A stretch of DNA of 32,040 bases from assembly GCF_021474425.1 (NCBI RefSeq), contig NZ_JAKEIP010000081.1, positions 1 to 32,040 on the forward strand. Direction: 5' to 3'. This DNA comes from Streptomyces muensis (GTDB taxonomy: Bacteria > Actinomycetota > Actinomycetes > Streptomycetales > Streptomycetaceae). Each line of letters opens with the position of its first letter. Position 1 is the stretch's first letter. Positions 24,295 through 32,004 of the stretch are shown here, piece by piece. Position numbers and translations under genes: made by a program. The notes under the pieces were generated by a model. That model saw only the letters and a program-made list of their open reading frames with translations, made no database searches and had not been told where the DNA came from.

Positions 24295-25505
24295 CGCGTG
24301 GCGAGCCGTGCATCGGCATCGTCGGCGCCGGCATAGCCGGCCTGCGAGCGGCCAACGCACTGCTCAAATGCAAGGTCGACGCCAGGATCGTCATCTTCGG
24401 AGACGAGACTCACCGCACCTACAACCGGCCGGGTCTGACCAAGAAGCGGTATCCGTCGTCGGATGCCCCCGGAACGACCATCGCCGAGGACCTGAAGGTC
24501 AACGGAGTCGAGAACAAGGCTCTGACCTGGCGTCTCGACACCAGAGTCGAAACCGCGGACCTGCGTGAGAAGGTTCTGCGTCTGAGTACAGGCGAAACCT
24601 TCGCCTACGACGCTCTCGTCATCGCCTCGGGTGTGCGCCCGCGCACCTCGGTCGAGGGCGACAACGAGTGCGAGTTCCATGCGCACAGAACCCTGCGGGG
24701 TCTGGACGATGCGCAACACATTCATAGCGAGCTTCAGACCAGCAAGAAGGTCACGATCGCAGGCGCCGGATTCGTGGCTTGCGAGCTGGCTTCGCTGGCC
24801 AAGGAGTACGGCTGTGAAGTCGTCATGCTGGAGACACGGCGGCACGGGCCGTTCGAGAGCATTCTCGGCAGGCGCATCGCCATGGCACTCGGACGTTGGA
24901 TCACACAGAATGGCGTCACGTTCCTGACGGGCGATTCCGCAAAGGAACTGCTTTGCGACCCGGGGGCGTCGAACCTGGAATCCTCGTCGGACCGCCCCCT
25001 CTTCATCGAGGCGATCGGCAGCGTTCCCAACGTGGAATGGCTTCGAGGAAACGGCCTGGACCTGTCCGACGGGGTACGCGTCGACGCATACATGCGCGTG
25101 CCGGAGCGTGAGGGCGTGTTCGCGGCCGGGGACATCGCCCGCTACCCCGACCCGTGGACGACAGAAGACCTCACGCGTATGGAGTTCTGGAAGAACGCGA
25201 TCGACACCGGCGACCTTGCGGGGAGGTCCGTGGCGTCGTCTCTGGGCTACGACTCAAAAACCTCCCGCATCGGATACTTCCCCAGCATCGCCACTGAGGT
25301 ATTCGGACTACGTATCCAGATCGCCGGCAACCCGAAGACATCCGACTCCATGGAGATCGTCCGTGGAGACCTGGACCAGTTGGACTGCGGCGTGCTCGTC
25401 AAGTTCCTTCGAGGGGAGGTCATGGTCGGAGCCGCTTACATGGACAAAGGCGCCCGGTTCAACAGCGTCTATATCGAGCTGTTGAAATCACTGAAAGCGC
25501 ACTAG
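24291..25505 (+). CDS. FAD-dependent ferredoxin reductase
   Basis: This 404-residue pyridine nucleotide-disulphide oxidoreductase-type flavoprotein has FAD motif GIVGAGIAGL at 9-18, the NAD(P)H motif IAGAGFVACELAS near 158-170, and the second FAD motif GVFAAGDIARYP near 277. The C-terminal reductase domain follows. It resembles camphor-P450-type putidaredoxin reductases and would reduce the overlapping ferredoxin. The presence of a dedicated reductase gene in the operon is uncommon in Streptomyces P450 clusters, which usually borrow one. Confidence 0.9.
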   Translation: MTRGEPCIGIVGAGIAGLRAANALLKCKVDARIVIFGDETHRTYNRPGLTKKRYPSSDAPGTTIAEDLKVNGVENKALTWRLDTRVETADLREKVLRLSTGETFAYDALVIASGVRPRTSVEGDNECEFHAHRTLRGLDDAQHIHSELQTSKKVTIAGAGFVACELASLAKEYGCEVVMLETRRHGPFESILGRRIAMALGRWITQNGVTFLTGDSAKELLCDPGASNLESSSDRPLFIEAIGSVPNVEWLRGNGLDLSDGVRVDAYMRVPEREGVFAAGDIARYPDPWTTEDLTRMEFWKNAIDTGDLAGRSVASSLGYDSKTSRIGYFPSIATEVFGLRIQIAGNPKTSDSMEIVRGDLDQLDCGVLVKFLRGEVMVGAAYMDKGARFNSVYIELLKSLKAH

Positions 25506-25517
25506 AAACAGGTCCGG

Positions 25518-25534
25518 TTCATGTCGTACATGAA
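25518..25534 (+). repeat. 17-bp palindrome between reductase and ectC genes
   Basis: TTCATGT and ACATGAA flank a 3-base centre in the 49-base gap, just before the AGGAGG site of the ectC-like gene. It could be a small operator or a processing hairpin that uncouples ectC expression. Confidence 0.35.
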
Positions 25535-25554
25535 GAATGACCAGGAGGGCTGTC

Positions 25555-25950
25555 ATGCAGGTTCGTAGGCTTACGGACATCGAAGGCACGGAACGGGATG
25601 TCACGGCCGCAAGCGGCGCGTGGCGGAGCAAGCGTATTCTGCTCGCATCGGACGGATTCGGATACTCCGTGTCCGAGACGGTGGTCTACGCCGGAACTGA
25701 AACCGACATCTGCTATGCGAACCACGTGGAAGCGGTGTTCTGCATCTCCGGCAAGATGATTCTGATCGACCGGGACGAGAACGAAGAGCACATCATCGAA
25801 CCCGGCACCCTGCACATTCTGGACGATGCCGACAACCACACGATCAAGCCGATCGTGGACAGCACGTTTCTGTGCATCTTCACGCCGGCGCTCACCGGAC
25901 GTGAGGATCATGACGAGAACGGGGTCTATCCACTGCTGACGGAGGCATAG
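25555..25950 (+). CDS. ectC: EctC-like ectoine synthase (cupin), with altered metal site
   Basis: This 131-residue cupin matches ectoine synthase, which cyclises N-gamma-acetyl-diaminobutyrate by water loss. GTERDV, YAGTET, NHVEAVF, EPGT and LTGREDHDENGVYPL are clear family blocks. Of the metal-binding Glu57/Tyr85/His93 triad of Paenibacillus EctC, Glu59 and His95 are kept with exact spacing, but the Tyr is His87 here (EPGTLHILD). The HIHY segment reads DICY. The ring-closing chemistry probably remains while the metal site and pocket differ, consistent with a modified acyl substrate. ATG 25555 follows AGGAGG. It is the last gene of the operon. Confidence 0.9.
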   Translation: MQVRRLTDIEGTERDVTAASGAWRSKRILLASDGFGYSVSETVVYAGTETDICYANHVEAVFCISGKMILIDRDENEEHIIEPGTLHILDDADNHTIKPIVDSTFLCIFTPALTGREDHDENGVYPLLTEA

Positions 25951-25974
25951 CGGCATCGAACATCAGACACATGG

Positions 25975-26000
25975 GTCCCCGTCAGTTCAGTGACGGGGAC
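25975..26000. terminator. strong hairpin closing the ectoine-type operon
   Basis: GTCCCCGTCA (25975-25984) and TGACGGGGAC (25991-26000) form a perfect 10-base stem with a 6-base loop, 25 bases after the ectC stop. It marks the right border of the operon. Confidence 0.8.
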
Positions 26001-26028
26001 TCTGTGTTCGTACGACGGAAAGGAACCG

Positions 26029-26805
26029 ATGGTGAAAGTCCTGTGGCTCACCGCTCATCCCGAACCCCGCTCCCTCAACGGCTCCCTGCATCGCGACGGC
26101 GTCCGGTTTCTCGAGGAACAGGGGCACGAGATACGCAGCAGCGACCTGTACGCGATGAAGTTCAACCCGGTCGTGACGGCCGACGACTTCTCCCACGCGG
26201 AAGGCGAGCGGCTGATCGTCGGCCACGCGGCACAGGAGGCCGTACGCCAAGGCGCGCTGGCTCCCGACATCACCGCCGAGCACGAGAAACTGTCCTGGGC
26301 GGACACGCTGATCGTGCAGTTCCCGCTGTGGTGGTACGGAATGCCCGCCATTCTCAAGGGGTGGTTCGACCGCGTCTTCGTCGGCGGTTTCGCCTTCGGC
26401 GTCCACGACGCGCAGGGGCGCCAGCTGCGCTACGGCGAAGGCGCGCTCGCCGGCAAGCGGGCCATGGTCGTCGTCAGCGCCGGCGCCCGCGAGGCGAGCC
26501 TGGGACCGCGCGGCATCAACGGTGCGCTCGACGACCTGCTCTTCCCCCTTCAGCACGGCACTCTGTGGTACGCGGGAATCGACGTCGTCCCACCGCTGCT
26601 GGTGCACGGGGCCGACCGCATGGACGCGGCGGCCTACGCCTGCCACGCGAACGCCCTGCGCGTGCGTCTGAAGGACCTCCCGCACACCGAACCGCTGCCT
26701 TTCCGCCACCAGAACGGCGGCGACTACGACGAAGACCTGGTCCTGCGCCCCGAACTCAGCCCACACATCACCGGATTGCCCGCCCACTACCGCATCGAGA
26801 GCTGA
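26029..26805 (+). CDS. NAD(P)H:quinone oxidoreductase, flavodoxin-like fold
   Basis: This 258-residue protein is of the NQO1/MdaB/kefF type: VLWLTAHPEPRSLNGSL at the N-terminus binds FAD phosphate, FPLWWYGMPAILKGWFDRVF near 105-124 is the family signature, and GFAFG follows. It performs two-electron reduction of quinones with NAD(P)H. ATG 26029 has AAAGGA upstream; the frame opens further left without family similarity. It lies just past the operon terminator, so it is probably a separate unit and not part of the pathway. Confidence 0.88.
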   Translation: MVKVLWLTAHPEPRSLNGSLHRDGVRFLEEQGHEIRSSDLYAMKFNPVVTADDFSHAEGERLIVGHAAQEAVRQGALAPDITAEHEKLSWADTLIVQFPLWWYGMPAILKGWFDRVFVGGFAFGVHDAQGRQLRYGEGALAGKRAMVVVSAGAREASLGPRGINGALDDLLFPLQHGTLWYAGIDVVPPLLVHGADRMDAAAYACHANALRVRLKDLPHTEPLPFRHQNGGDYDEDLVLRPELSPHITGLPAHYRIES

Positions 26806-26836
26806 GCACGTCTTGCACATGACCTACGCTGCGATC

Positions 26837-28015
26837 ATGCCCGGACCGACCCTCACCGCCGACGAAGCGCGCCGGATCTTCCTGCGCGCGCAGGGCCTGC
26901 TCGGATCTCCGTACGGCAGACGCGCCGATCCCCGGGCCGTACTGCGGCACCTGGGCGCCGTACAACTCGACACCATCTCCGTGCTGGCCCGCTCGCACGA
27001 ACTGGTGCCCTACGCCCGACTCGGCGCGGTGGGCCGCGACGCGGTGGAGGCGGCGTACTGGCAGCAGACCCGCGCCTTCGAGTACTGGTCGCACGCCGCC
27101 TGTGTACTCCCCATCGACACCTGGCCGTTGTACGCCTTCCGGCGCCGGGCGTTCATCGAGCGCGGCCACCGCTGGCACAAGATGGCCGACAGCGAGCGCT
27201 CCTGCGCCGAGGTGCTGGCCCGGCTGCGCGGTGAGGGCCCGATGACGGCCACCGAGCTGGGCGGCGCGAAGAACGGCGGCCCCTGGTGGGACTGGTCGGA
27301 GTCGAAGATCGCCATCGAGTGGCTGCTGGACACCGGTGTGGTCGTCTGCACCGAACGCCGGGGCTGGAAGCGGGTGTACGACCTGGCCGAACGGGCGGTG
27401 CCCGCCGAGCTGTTGGCGCAGGACCTGGACGACGCGGCCTGCCTGCGCGAGCTCACCGCGCGGGCGGGGGCGGCGCTGGGGGTGGCCACGGTGAAGGATC
27501 TGGCGGACTACCAACGGCTGACGGTGGAACAGATCCGCTCGGCGCTGCCCGGCAGCGGCCTGGTCGAGGTCGCGGTCGCCGGCTGGGGCAAGGACGGCGG
27601 TACGGCTGCCGCCTGGGCCGATCCCGTCGCCCTGACGGAACAGCCGCGCGGCCGCCACCGCACCACGCTCCTCTCGCCGTTCGACTCACTGGTGTGGGAC
27701 CGGGCGCGCACCGAACGGGTCTTCGGCTTCACCCACCGCCTCGAAGCGTATGTCCCCAAGGAGAAGCGGGTGCACGGCTATTTCGCCATGCCGCTGCTGT
27801 CGGGCGGGCGTCTGGTGGGCAGGGTGGACCCGGCGCGCGAGGGGCGGACGCTGGTGGCGCGTCAGATCTCGCTGGCCGGCGCCAAACACGTACCGGCGGC
27901 GGCGAAGGCGCTGCGGGAGGCCGCGGAGTGGGTCGGCTGCACACACGTACGCGCCGAGCGGGTGCTGCCCGAAAAGCTCGCCGCACCGCTCGCCACCGCG
28001 CTCGCCTCGTCCTGA
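26837..28015 (+). CDS. YcaQ/AlkX-like winged-helix DNA glycosylase family protein
   Basis: This protein of about 392 residues is of the HTH_42 (DUF1006) family, which includes the DNA glycosylases AlkZ and YcaQ that unhook interstrand crosslinks. The catalytic QxD/QxQ motif is seen as QLD at 43-45, the YcaQ/AlkX type rather than the AlkZ QxQ type. Repeated winged helices fill the rest, with RTTLLSPFDSLVWDR and RVFGF as family blocks. The start is uncertain: ATG 26837 fits the family, with ATG 26819 and TTG 26813 upstream. TACGCT lies six bases before ATG 26837, so a leaderless transcript is possible. Confidence 0.82.
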   Translation: MPGPTLTADEARRIFLRAQGLLGSPYGRRADPRAVLRHLGAVQLDTISVLARSHELVPYARLGAVGRDAVEAAYWQQTRAFEYWSHAACVLPIDTWPLYAFRRRAFIERGHRWHKMADSERSCAEVLARLRGEGPMTATELGGAKNGGPWWDWSESKIAIEWLLDTGVVVCTERRGWKRVYDLAERAVPAELLAQDLDDAACLRELTARAGAALGVATVKDLADYQRLTVEQIRSALPGSGLVEVAVAGWGKDGGTAAAWADPVALTEQPRGRHRTTLLSPFDSLVWDRARTERVFGFTHRLEAYVPKEKRVHGYFAMPLLSGGRLVGRVDPAREGRTLVARQISLAGAKHVPAAAKALREAAEWVGCTHVRAERVLPEKLAAPLATALASS

Positions 28016-28036
28016 ACAGCCGATGTGCACGGCTTC

Positions 28037-28088
28037 CGGTCGCCCGCCGACGGACCCACCGTACGGCGCGGGCGACCGCACGACCCGG
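28037..28088. terminator. hairpin after the YcaQ-like gene
   Basis: CGGTCGCCCGC (28037-28047) pairs perfectly with GCGGGCGACCG (28078-28088) over 11 bases with a 30-base loop, shortly after the stop. Confidence 0.55.
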
Positions 28089-28168
28089 GAATCTTCGCTA
28101 GCCTCCCGAGCGTCCGGGCGTTCGAACGACGTACGCCTGAGCGCCCACGTAGGAAGCGGAGGCCTCGC

Positions 28169-28960
28169 ATGACAGACAACGGATTACGGCTGGACACCAG
28201 CAAGCCCCACTCGGCCCGGATGTACGACTACTTCCTCGGCGGGAAGGACAACTACCCGGTCGACGCGGAGGCGGCCGAGCAGGTGGTCTCGCTCTTCCCG
28301 GACGTAAGGGACATGGCGCGGACCAACCGCCGGTTCATGCACCGCGCCTCTCGGCTGCTGGCCGAGCGGGGCGTACGCCAGTTCCTCGACATAGGGACCG
28401 GCATCCCGACCGAGCCGAACCTCCACCAGATCGTGCAGGGGATCACCCCCGACGCCCGCGTCGTGTACGCCGACAACGACCCGATCGTCCTGCGGCACGC
28501 CGAGGCGCTGCTGCACAGCACACGCGAGGGGAAGACCGCCTACGTCCACGGCGACGTACGGGAGCCGGGGAAGATCCTCGCGGCGGCGCACCAGACCCTC
28601 GACTTCAGCGAGCCGATCGCCCTGTCCCTGGTGGCGCTTCTGCACCTGGTACCGGACGAGGACGAACCGGCGCGGATCACAAGGGAGTTGATCGAGGCAC
28701 TCGCGCCCGGAAGCTACGTGACGCTGTCGCACGCGACCGGGGACTTCGACCCGGAGACCTGGGAGCGCGTCGTCGAGGTCTACCGCAGAGGCGGCACCCC
28801 GGCGCAGGTCCGCTCGCACGAGTCGTTCGCCGCCTTCTTCACGGGCCTGGACCTGCTGGACCCCGGCGTGGTGCTCGCCGCGGCCTGGCATCCCGAACTC
28901 GGCGAACAGCCCGGGACCGACGACATACCGCTGTACGTGGGGGTCGCCCGCAAACCATGA
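28169..28960 (+). CDS. SAM-dependent methyltransferase, DUF574 family
   Basis: This 263-residue member of the Methyltransf_19/DUF574 family is abundant in Streptomyces. It begins with the family hallmark DTSKPHSARMYDYFLGGKDNYPVD in two adjoining parts. The SAM motif FLDIGTGIPT lies near 73-82, and YADNDPIVL near 100 binds the ribose. Substrates of the family are mostly unknown. ATG 28169 follows GCGGAGG. It stands as a single gene and converges on the LLM oxidoreductase gene. Confidence 0.9.
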   Translation: MTDNGLRLDTSKPHSARMYDYFLGGKDNYPVDAEAAEQVVSLFPDVRDMARTNRRFMHRASRLLAERGVRQFLDIGTGIPTEPNLHQIVQGITPDARVVYADNDPIVLRHAEALLHSTREGKTAYVHGDVREPGKILAAAHQTLDFSEPIALSLVALLHLVPDEDEPARITRELIEALAPGSYVTLSHATGDFDPETWERVVEVYRRGGTPAQVRSHESFAAFFTGLDLLDPGVVLAAAWHPELGEQPGTDDIPLYVGVARKP

Positions 28961-28969
28961 CAGGCCGAC

Positions 28970-29008
28970 GTCCGGCGGATCGCACCACGACGACCCGATC
29001 CGCCGGAC
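28970..29008. terminator. bidirectional terminator between convergent genes
   Basis: GTCCGGCGGATCG (28970-28982) and CGATCCGCCGGAC (28996-29008) are perfect 13-base arms with a 13-base loop, placed between the two convergent stops. Confidence 0.8.
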
Positions 29009-29035
29009 GGCACCACGATCACCGCCGTACCGGCG

Positions 29036-29959
29036 CTACGACAGCTGCGACTGCACCTGGGACGAGATCAACTCCAGGTGGTCCAGGTCATCGAGGTCGA
29101 GGACCTGGAGGTAGATCCGCCGCGACCCGATCTCCTGGTACCGGCCGATCTTCTCGACGACCTCGTCCGGGGAGCCGGCCAGCCCGTTGAGCCTCAGCTC
29201 GTCGACCTCACGCCCGATGGCGGCGGCGCGACGCGCGACCTCCTGCTCGTCCTTGCCCACGCACACCACGAGGGCGTTGGAGCAGACGAGGTCGTCGCCC
29301 TTGCGCCCGGCCGCCTCCGCGGCGGCGCGCACCCGCCCGAACTGCCGCTCACTGTCCTCGACGGAGGCGAACGGCATGTTGAACTCGTCGGCGTACCGGC
29401 CGGCCAGCCGCGGGGTGCGGGTGGCGCCGTGGCCGCCGATGAGCACCGGGATCTTTGCCTGCGCGGGCTTGGGCAGGGCGGGCGACTCACTCAGCGTGTA
29501 GTGCTCGCCCTTGAAGTCGAAGGTCGCTCCGGCCTCGGTCGCCCACAGTCCCGTGACGATGGCGAGCTGCTCCTCCAGCCGCCCGAACTTCTCCTTCGGG
29601 AACGGGATGCCGTACGCCTTGTGCTCCTCCTCGAACCATCCCGCGCCCAGGCCGAGTTCGACACGGCCGCCGGACATCTGGTCGACCTGGGCGACCTGGA
29701 TGGCGAGCACGCCGGGCAGCCGGAACGTGCCTGCGGTCATCAGGGTGCCGAGCCGGATCCGCTTGGTCTCCCGTGCGAGACCGGCAAGGGTGATCCAGGC
29801 GTCGGTGGGTCCGGGGAGTCCGTCCCCGCCCCCCATCTTCAGATAGTGGTCGGACCGGAAGAAGGCATCGAATCCAAGGTCCTCCGTGGCCTTCGCCACG
29901 GTGAGGAGGGTGTCGTAGGTGGCCCCCTGCTGGGGCTCGGTGAAGATGCGAAGATCCAT
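29036..29959 (-). CDS. LLM class F420-dependent oxidoreductase
   Basis: This 307-residue luciferase-like monooxygenase family TIM barrel begins MDLRIFTEPQQGATY. Family blocks include FFRSDHY near 33, RIRLGTLMT near 67, the QVAQVDQMSGGRVELGLGAGW stretch near 87-107 and PVLIGGHG near 171. These features point to F420 rather than FMN use, which is typical of actinobacteria. The substrate is unknown. ATG 29959 follows GGAGG closely, the same junction as at arginine deiminase. Confidence 0.88.
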   Translation of the reverse strand: MDLRIFTEPQQGATYDTLLTVAKATEDLGFDAFFRSDHYLKMGGGDGLPGPTDAWITLAGLARETKRIRLGTLMTAGTFRLPGVLAIQVAQVDQMSGGRVELGLGAGWFEEEHKAYGIPFPKEKFGRLEEQLAIVTGLWATEAGATFDFKGEHYTLSESPALPKPAQAKIPVLIGGHGATRTPRLAGRYADEFNMPFASVEDSERQFGRVRAAAEAAGRKGDDLVCSNALVVCVGKDEQEVARRAAAIGREVDELRLNGLAGSPDEVVEKIGRYQEIGSRRIYLQVLDLDDLDHLELISSQVQSQLS

Positions 29960-30202
29960 GCCTCCATCCTGCACGCCTCGGTCGGCGTCAACCGCGCGGG
30001 TTCCCCTGTCCCTCGCGTCCACGGTCGGGTGAATTCCGTCAATGCCCGTGCCGGGCCCTGGCCGGGCCAGTGACCGGCCCCGACGGTGATCGTTGGCTCG
30101 GACGGAGCCGGACCGTCCGGCGCCCGCCCCCGTCCTTCCGACCGCCGGGGCGTCAGCGTGTCGGCCCGCCGCCATGGGGGCCGGAGGCCCGAGGAGGCCG
30201 TC

Positions 30203-30367
30203 ATGTCCGAGGAAAACGCACCACAGCACGCCGCCGGTGCCGGTCAGCCCAAGGGACTGCTGCAGCAGATGGAGGAGCTGATGGCGGCCCTGAACGCGGA
30301 CCTGTCTGCCCTGGACGCGGACCTTCAGGCTACGGGGGCGTCTCGGCAGGACGGGGACGCCGGCTGA
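30203..30367 (+). CDS. small acidic protein, 54 residues
   Basis: A GAGGAGG site lies 5 bases before ATG 30203. The product MSEENAPQHAAGAG..., then a heptad-like helix (LLQQMEELMAALNADLSAL) and a polar tail, looks like a short coiled-coil protein. I recognise no function. The 243 bases before it, between it and the divergent LLM gene, hold GC-rich short hairpins but no gene I can support. Confidence 0.55.
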   Translation: MSEENAPQHAAGAGQPKGLLQQMEELMAALNADLSALDADLQATGASRQDGDAG

Positions 30368-30415
30368 CGACCGGCACGTCTCTCGCCCCCGCCGCCCCTA
30401 CCCGTCCCATCCCTT

Positions 30416-30461
30416 GAAGGGGCTCCGCCCCTTCGACCCCGCCAGGGGGCTCCGCCCCCTG
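30416..30461. terminator. tandem GC-rich hairpins
   Basis: GAAGGGG-ctccg-CCCCTTC (30416-30434) and CAGGGGG-ctccg-CCCCCTG (30443-30461) are two adjacent perfect 7-base stems with the same loop, a common Streptomyces terminator-like repeat. Confidence 0.7.
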
Positions 30462-30479
30462 GACCCCCATCGGCCTCCG

Positions 30480-30592
30480 GCCTCGTCCTCAAACGCCGGA
30501 CGGGCTGAATAGTGCCTGGCCTCGGCCCCCAACGCCTGACGGGCCGAAGATGCCTGGTCTCGTCCTCAAAGGCCGGACGGGCTGGAAGCGGT
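30480..30592. repeat. three degenerate tandem repeats of about 36-40 bases
   Basis: Units centred on CTCGTCCTCAAACGCCGG, CTCGGCCCCCAACGCCTG and CTCGTCCTCAAAGGCCGG, each followed by ACGGGCYG and GAA, resemble the intergenic repeats frequent in Streptomyces. They end just before the Shine-Dalgarno site of the next gene. Confidence 0.6.
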
Positions 30593-30608
30593 GTGGAAAG
30601 GTCGTGCC

Positions 30609-31853
30609 ATGACCACCCCGCACACCACCACCGCCTTCCCCCTGGAGCCCACCCCGATCCATGTGGCCGACGAGGTCCTCGACGATCTGCGTACCCGTCT
30701 CGCCCTGACCCGGCCGCCGCTGGACGAGGGGAACGAAGACGGGGCCTACGGTGTCCCGGACAGTTGGCTGCGTGAGCTGGTCGCCTACTGGCGGGGCGGT
30801 TACGACTGGCGCAAGGCCGAGGCCGAGATCAACGCCTATGAGCACTACCGGGTGAGCGTCGCCGGGGTCCCGGTGCACTTCATGCGCAAGCCCGGCCGTG
30901 GCCCCCGTCCGATCCCGTTGATCCTCACCCACGGCTGGCCGTGGACGTTCTGGCACTGGTCGAAGGTGATCGACCCGCTGGCCGACCCGGCGGCGTTCGG
31001 CGGCGACCCCGCCGACGCGTTCGACGTGATCGTCCCGTCACTTCCCGGCTTCGGCTTCCCCGGCCCGCTCACCGGCTTTCCGGACGTCAACTTCTGGAAG
31101 GTCTCCGACCTCTGGCACACCTTGATGACCGAGACCCTGGGATACGAGAAGTACGCCGCCGGGGGCTGCGACATCGGCGGCATCGTCTCCAGCCAGCTCG
31201 GCCACAAGTACGCCGACGAGCTCTACGGCATCCACATCGGCTCGGGGCTGCCGCTCGACTTCTTCACCGGCCCCCGCGCCTGGGACTTCGCCCGCAACCG
31301 CCCCCTCACCGACGACCAGCCCGCCGACATCCGCGCCCGCATCATCGACCAGGACCACCGCTGGGCGTCCCACCTCGCCGTGCACATGCTCGACGGCGCC
31401 ACCCTGGCCCACGGACTGAGCGACTCACCCGCCGGACTGCTGGCCTGGCTGCTGGAGCGCTGGAACGCCTGGAGCGACAACGGCGGCGACATCGAGTCCG
31501 TCTTCACCAAGGACGACCTGCTCACCCACGCCACGATCTACTGGGTGAACAACTCCATCGCCACGTCGATGCGTTACTACGCCAACGCCAACCGCTACCC
31601 CTGGACCCCCGCCCACGACCGCACCCCGGTCGTACAGGCCCCGGTCGGCCTCACCTTCGTCACGTACGAGAACCCACCCGGCATCCACACCGCCGACGAA
31701 CGCGTCCAGGCCTTCAAGAACGGCCCGCAAGCCACCTGGTTCAACCACGTCAACGTCAACGCCCACGACCACGGCGGCCACTTCATCCCCTGGGAGAACC
31801 CCGACGCCTGGGTCAACGACCTACGCCGCACCTTCCACGACCGCAGGCCCTGA
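30609..31853 (+). CDS. epoxide hydrolase-family alpha/beta hydrolase
   Basis: This 414-residue protein has the N-terminal EHN cap segment of microsomal-type epoxide hydrolases (about 12-120, DEVLDDLRTRLALTR). The alpha/beta core has the oxyanion motif HGWPWTFWHW near 111, the nucleophile Asp in GGCDIGG near 188, and the catalytic His in GGHFIPWENPDAW near 388. It would open epoxides to diols. ATG 30609 follows GGAAAGG; GTG 30591 is a less likely start. It lies about 5 kb from the P450 operon, so any link to it is speculative. Confidence 0.88.
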   Translation: MTTPHTTTAFPLEPTPIHVADEVLDDLRTRLALTRPPLDEGNEDGAYGVPDSWLRELVAYWRGGYDWRKAEAEINAYEHYRVSVAGVPVHFMRKPGRGPRPIPLILTHGWPWTFWHWSKVIDPLADPAAFGGDPADAFDVIVPSLPGFGFPGPLTGFPDVNFWKVSDLWHTLMTETLGYEKYAAGGCDIGGIVSSQLGHKYADELYGIHIGSGLPLDFFTGPRAWDFARNRPLTDDQPADIRARIIDQDHRWASHLAVHMLDGATLAHGLSDSPAGLLAWLLERWNAWSDNGGDIESVFTKDDLLTHATIYWVNNSIATSMRYYANANRYPWTPAHDRTPVVQAPVGLTFVTYENPPGIHTADERVQAFKNGPQATWFNHVNVNAHDHGGHFIPWENPDAWVNDLRRTFHDRRP

Positions 31854-31896
31854 GTCCCGCCTGCCCCCACGGCGCAGCACGCGCGTACGGCGGCAA

Positions 31897-32004
31897 GGGG
31901 CCGTGTCGGGGGGTGTCCGCCCGCAGCGGCGGGCGTCAACGCCGAGTCCCCCCTTGAGGAACCGAGCCGCCCGACCGAGGACGGACACCCCCCGGCGCGG
32001 CCCC
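31897..32004. repeat. long imperfect inverted repeat at the right end
   Basis: A 23-base arm at 31897-31919 and one at 31982-32004 are complementary except at two positions; both contain GGGGGGTGTCCG or its complement. A smaller perfect stem (CGCCCGC/GCGGGCG, about 31918-31935) is nested inside. It may be a terminator or a palindromic repeat; no gene is seen from 31854 to the end. Confidence 0.5.

Noticed and set aside
10683..25520. Shared GGTCCGGTTC at about 10688 and 25511
   Set aside because: It is only ten bases without symmetry or flanking similarity; likely chance.
9035..25950. Reading the locus as a plain osmoprotectant ectoine operon
   Set aside because: Gene order, the carrier-protein enzymes, the P450 chain, the pathway regulators and the altered EctA and EctC motifs do not fit a simple compatible-solute operon.
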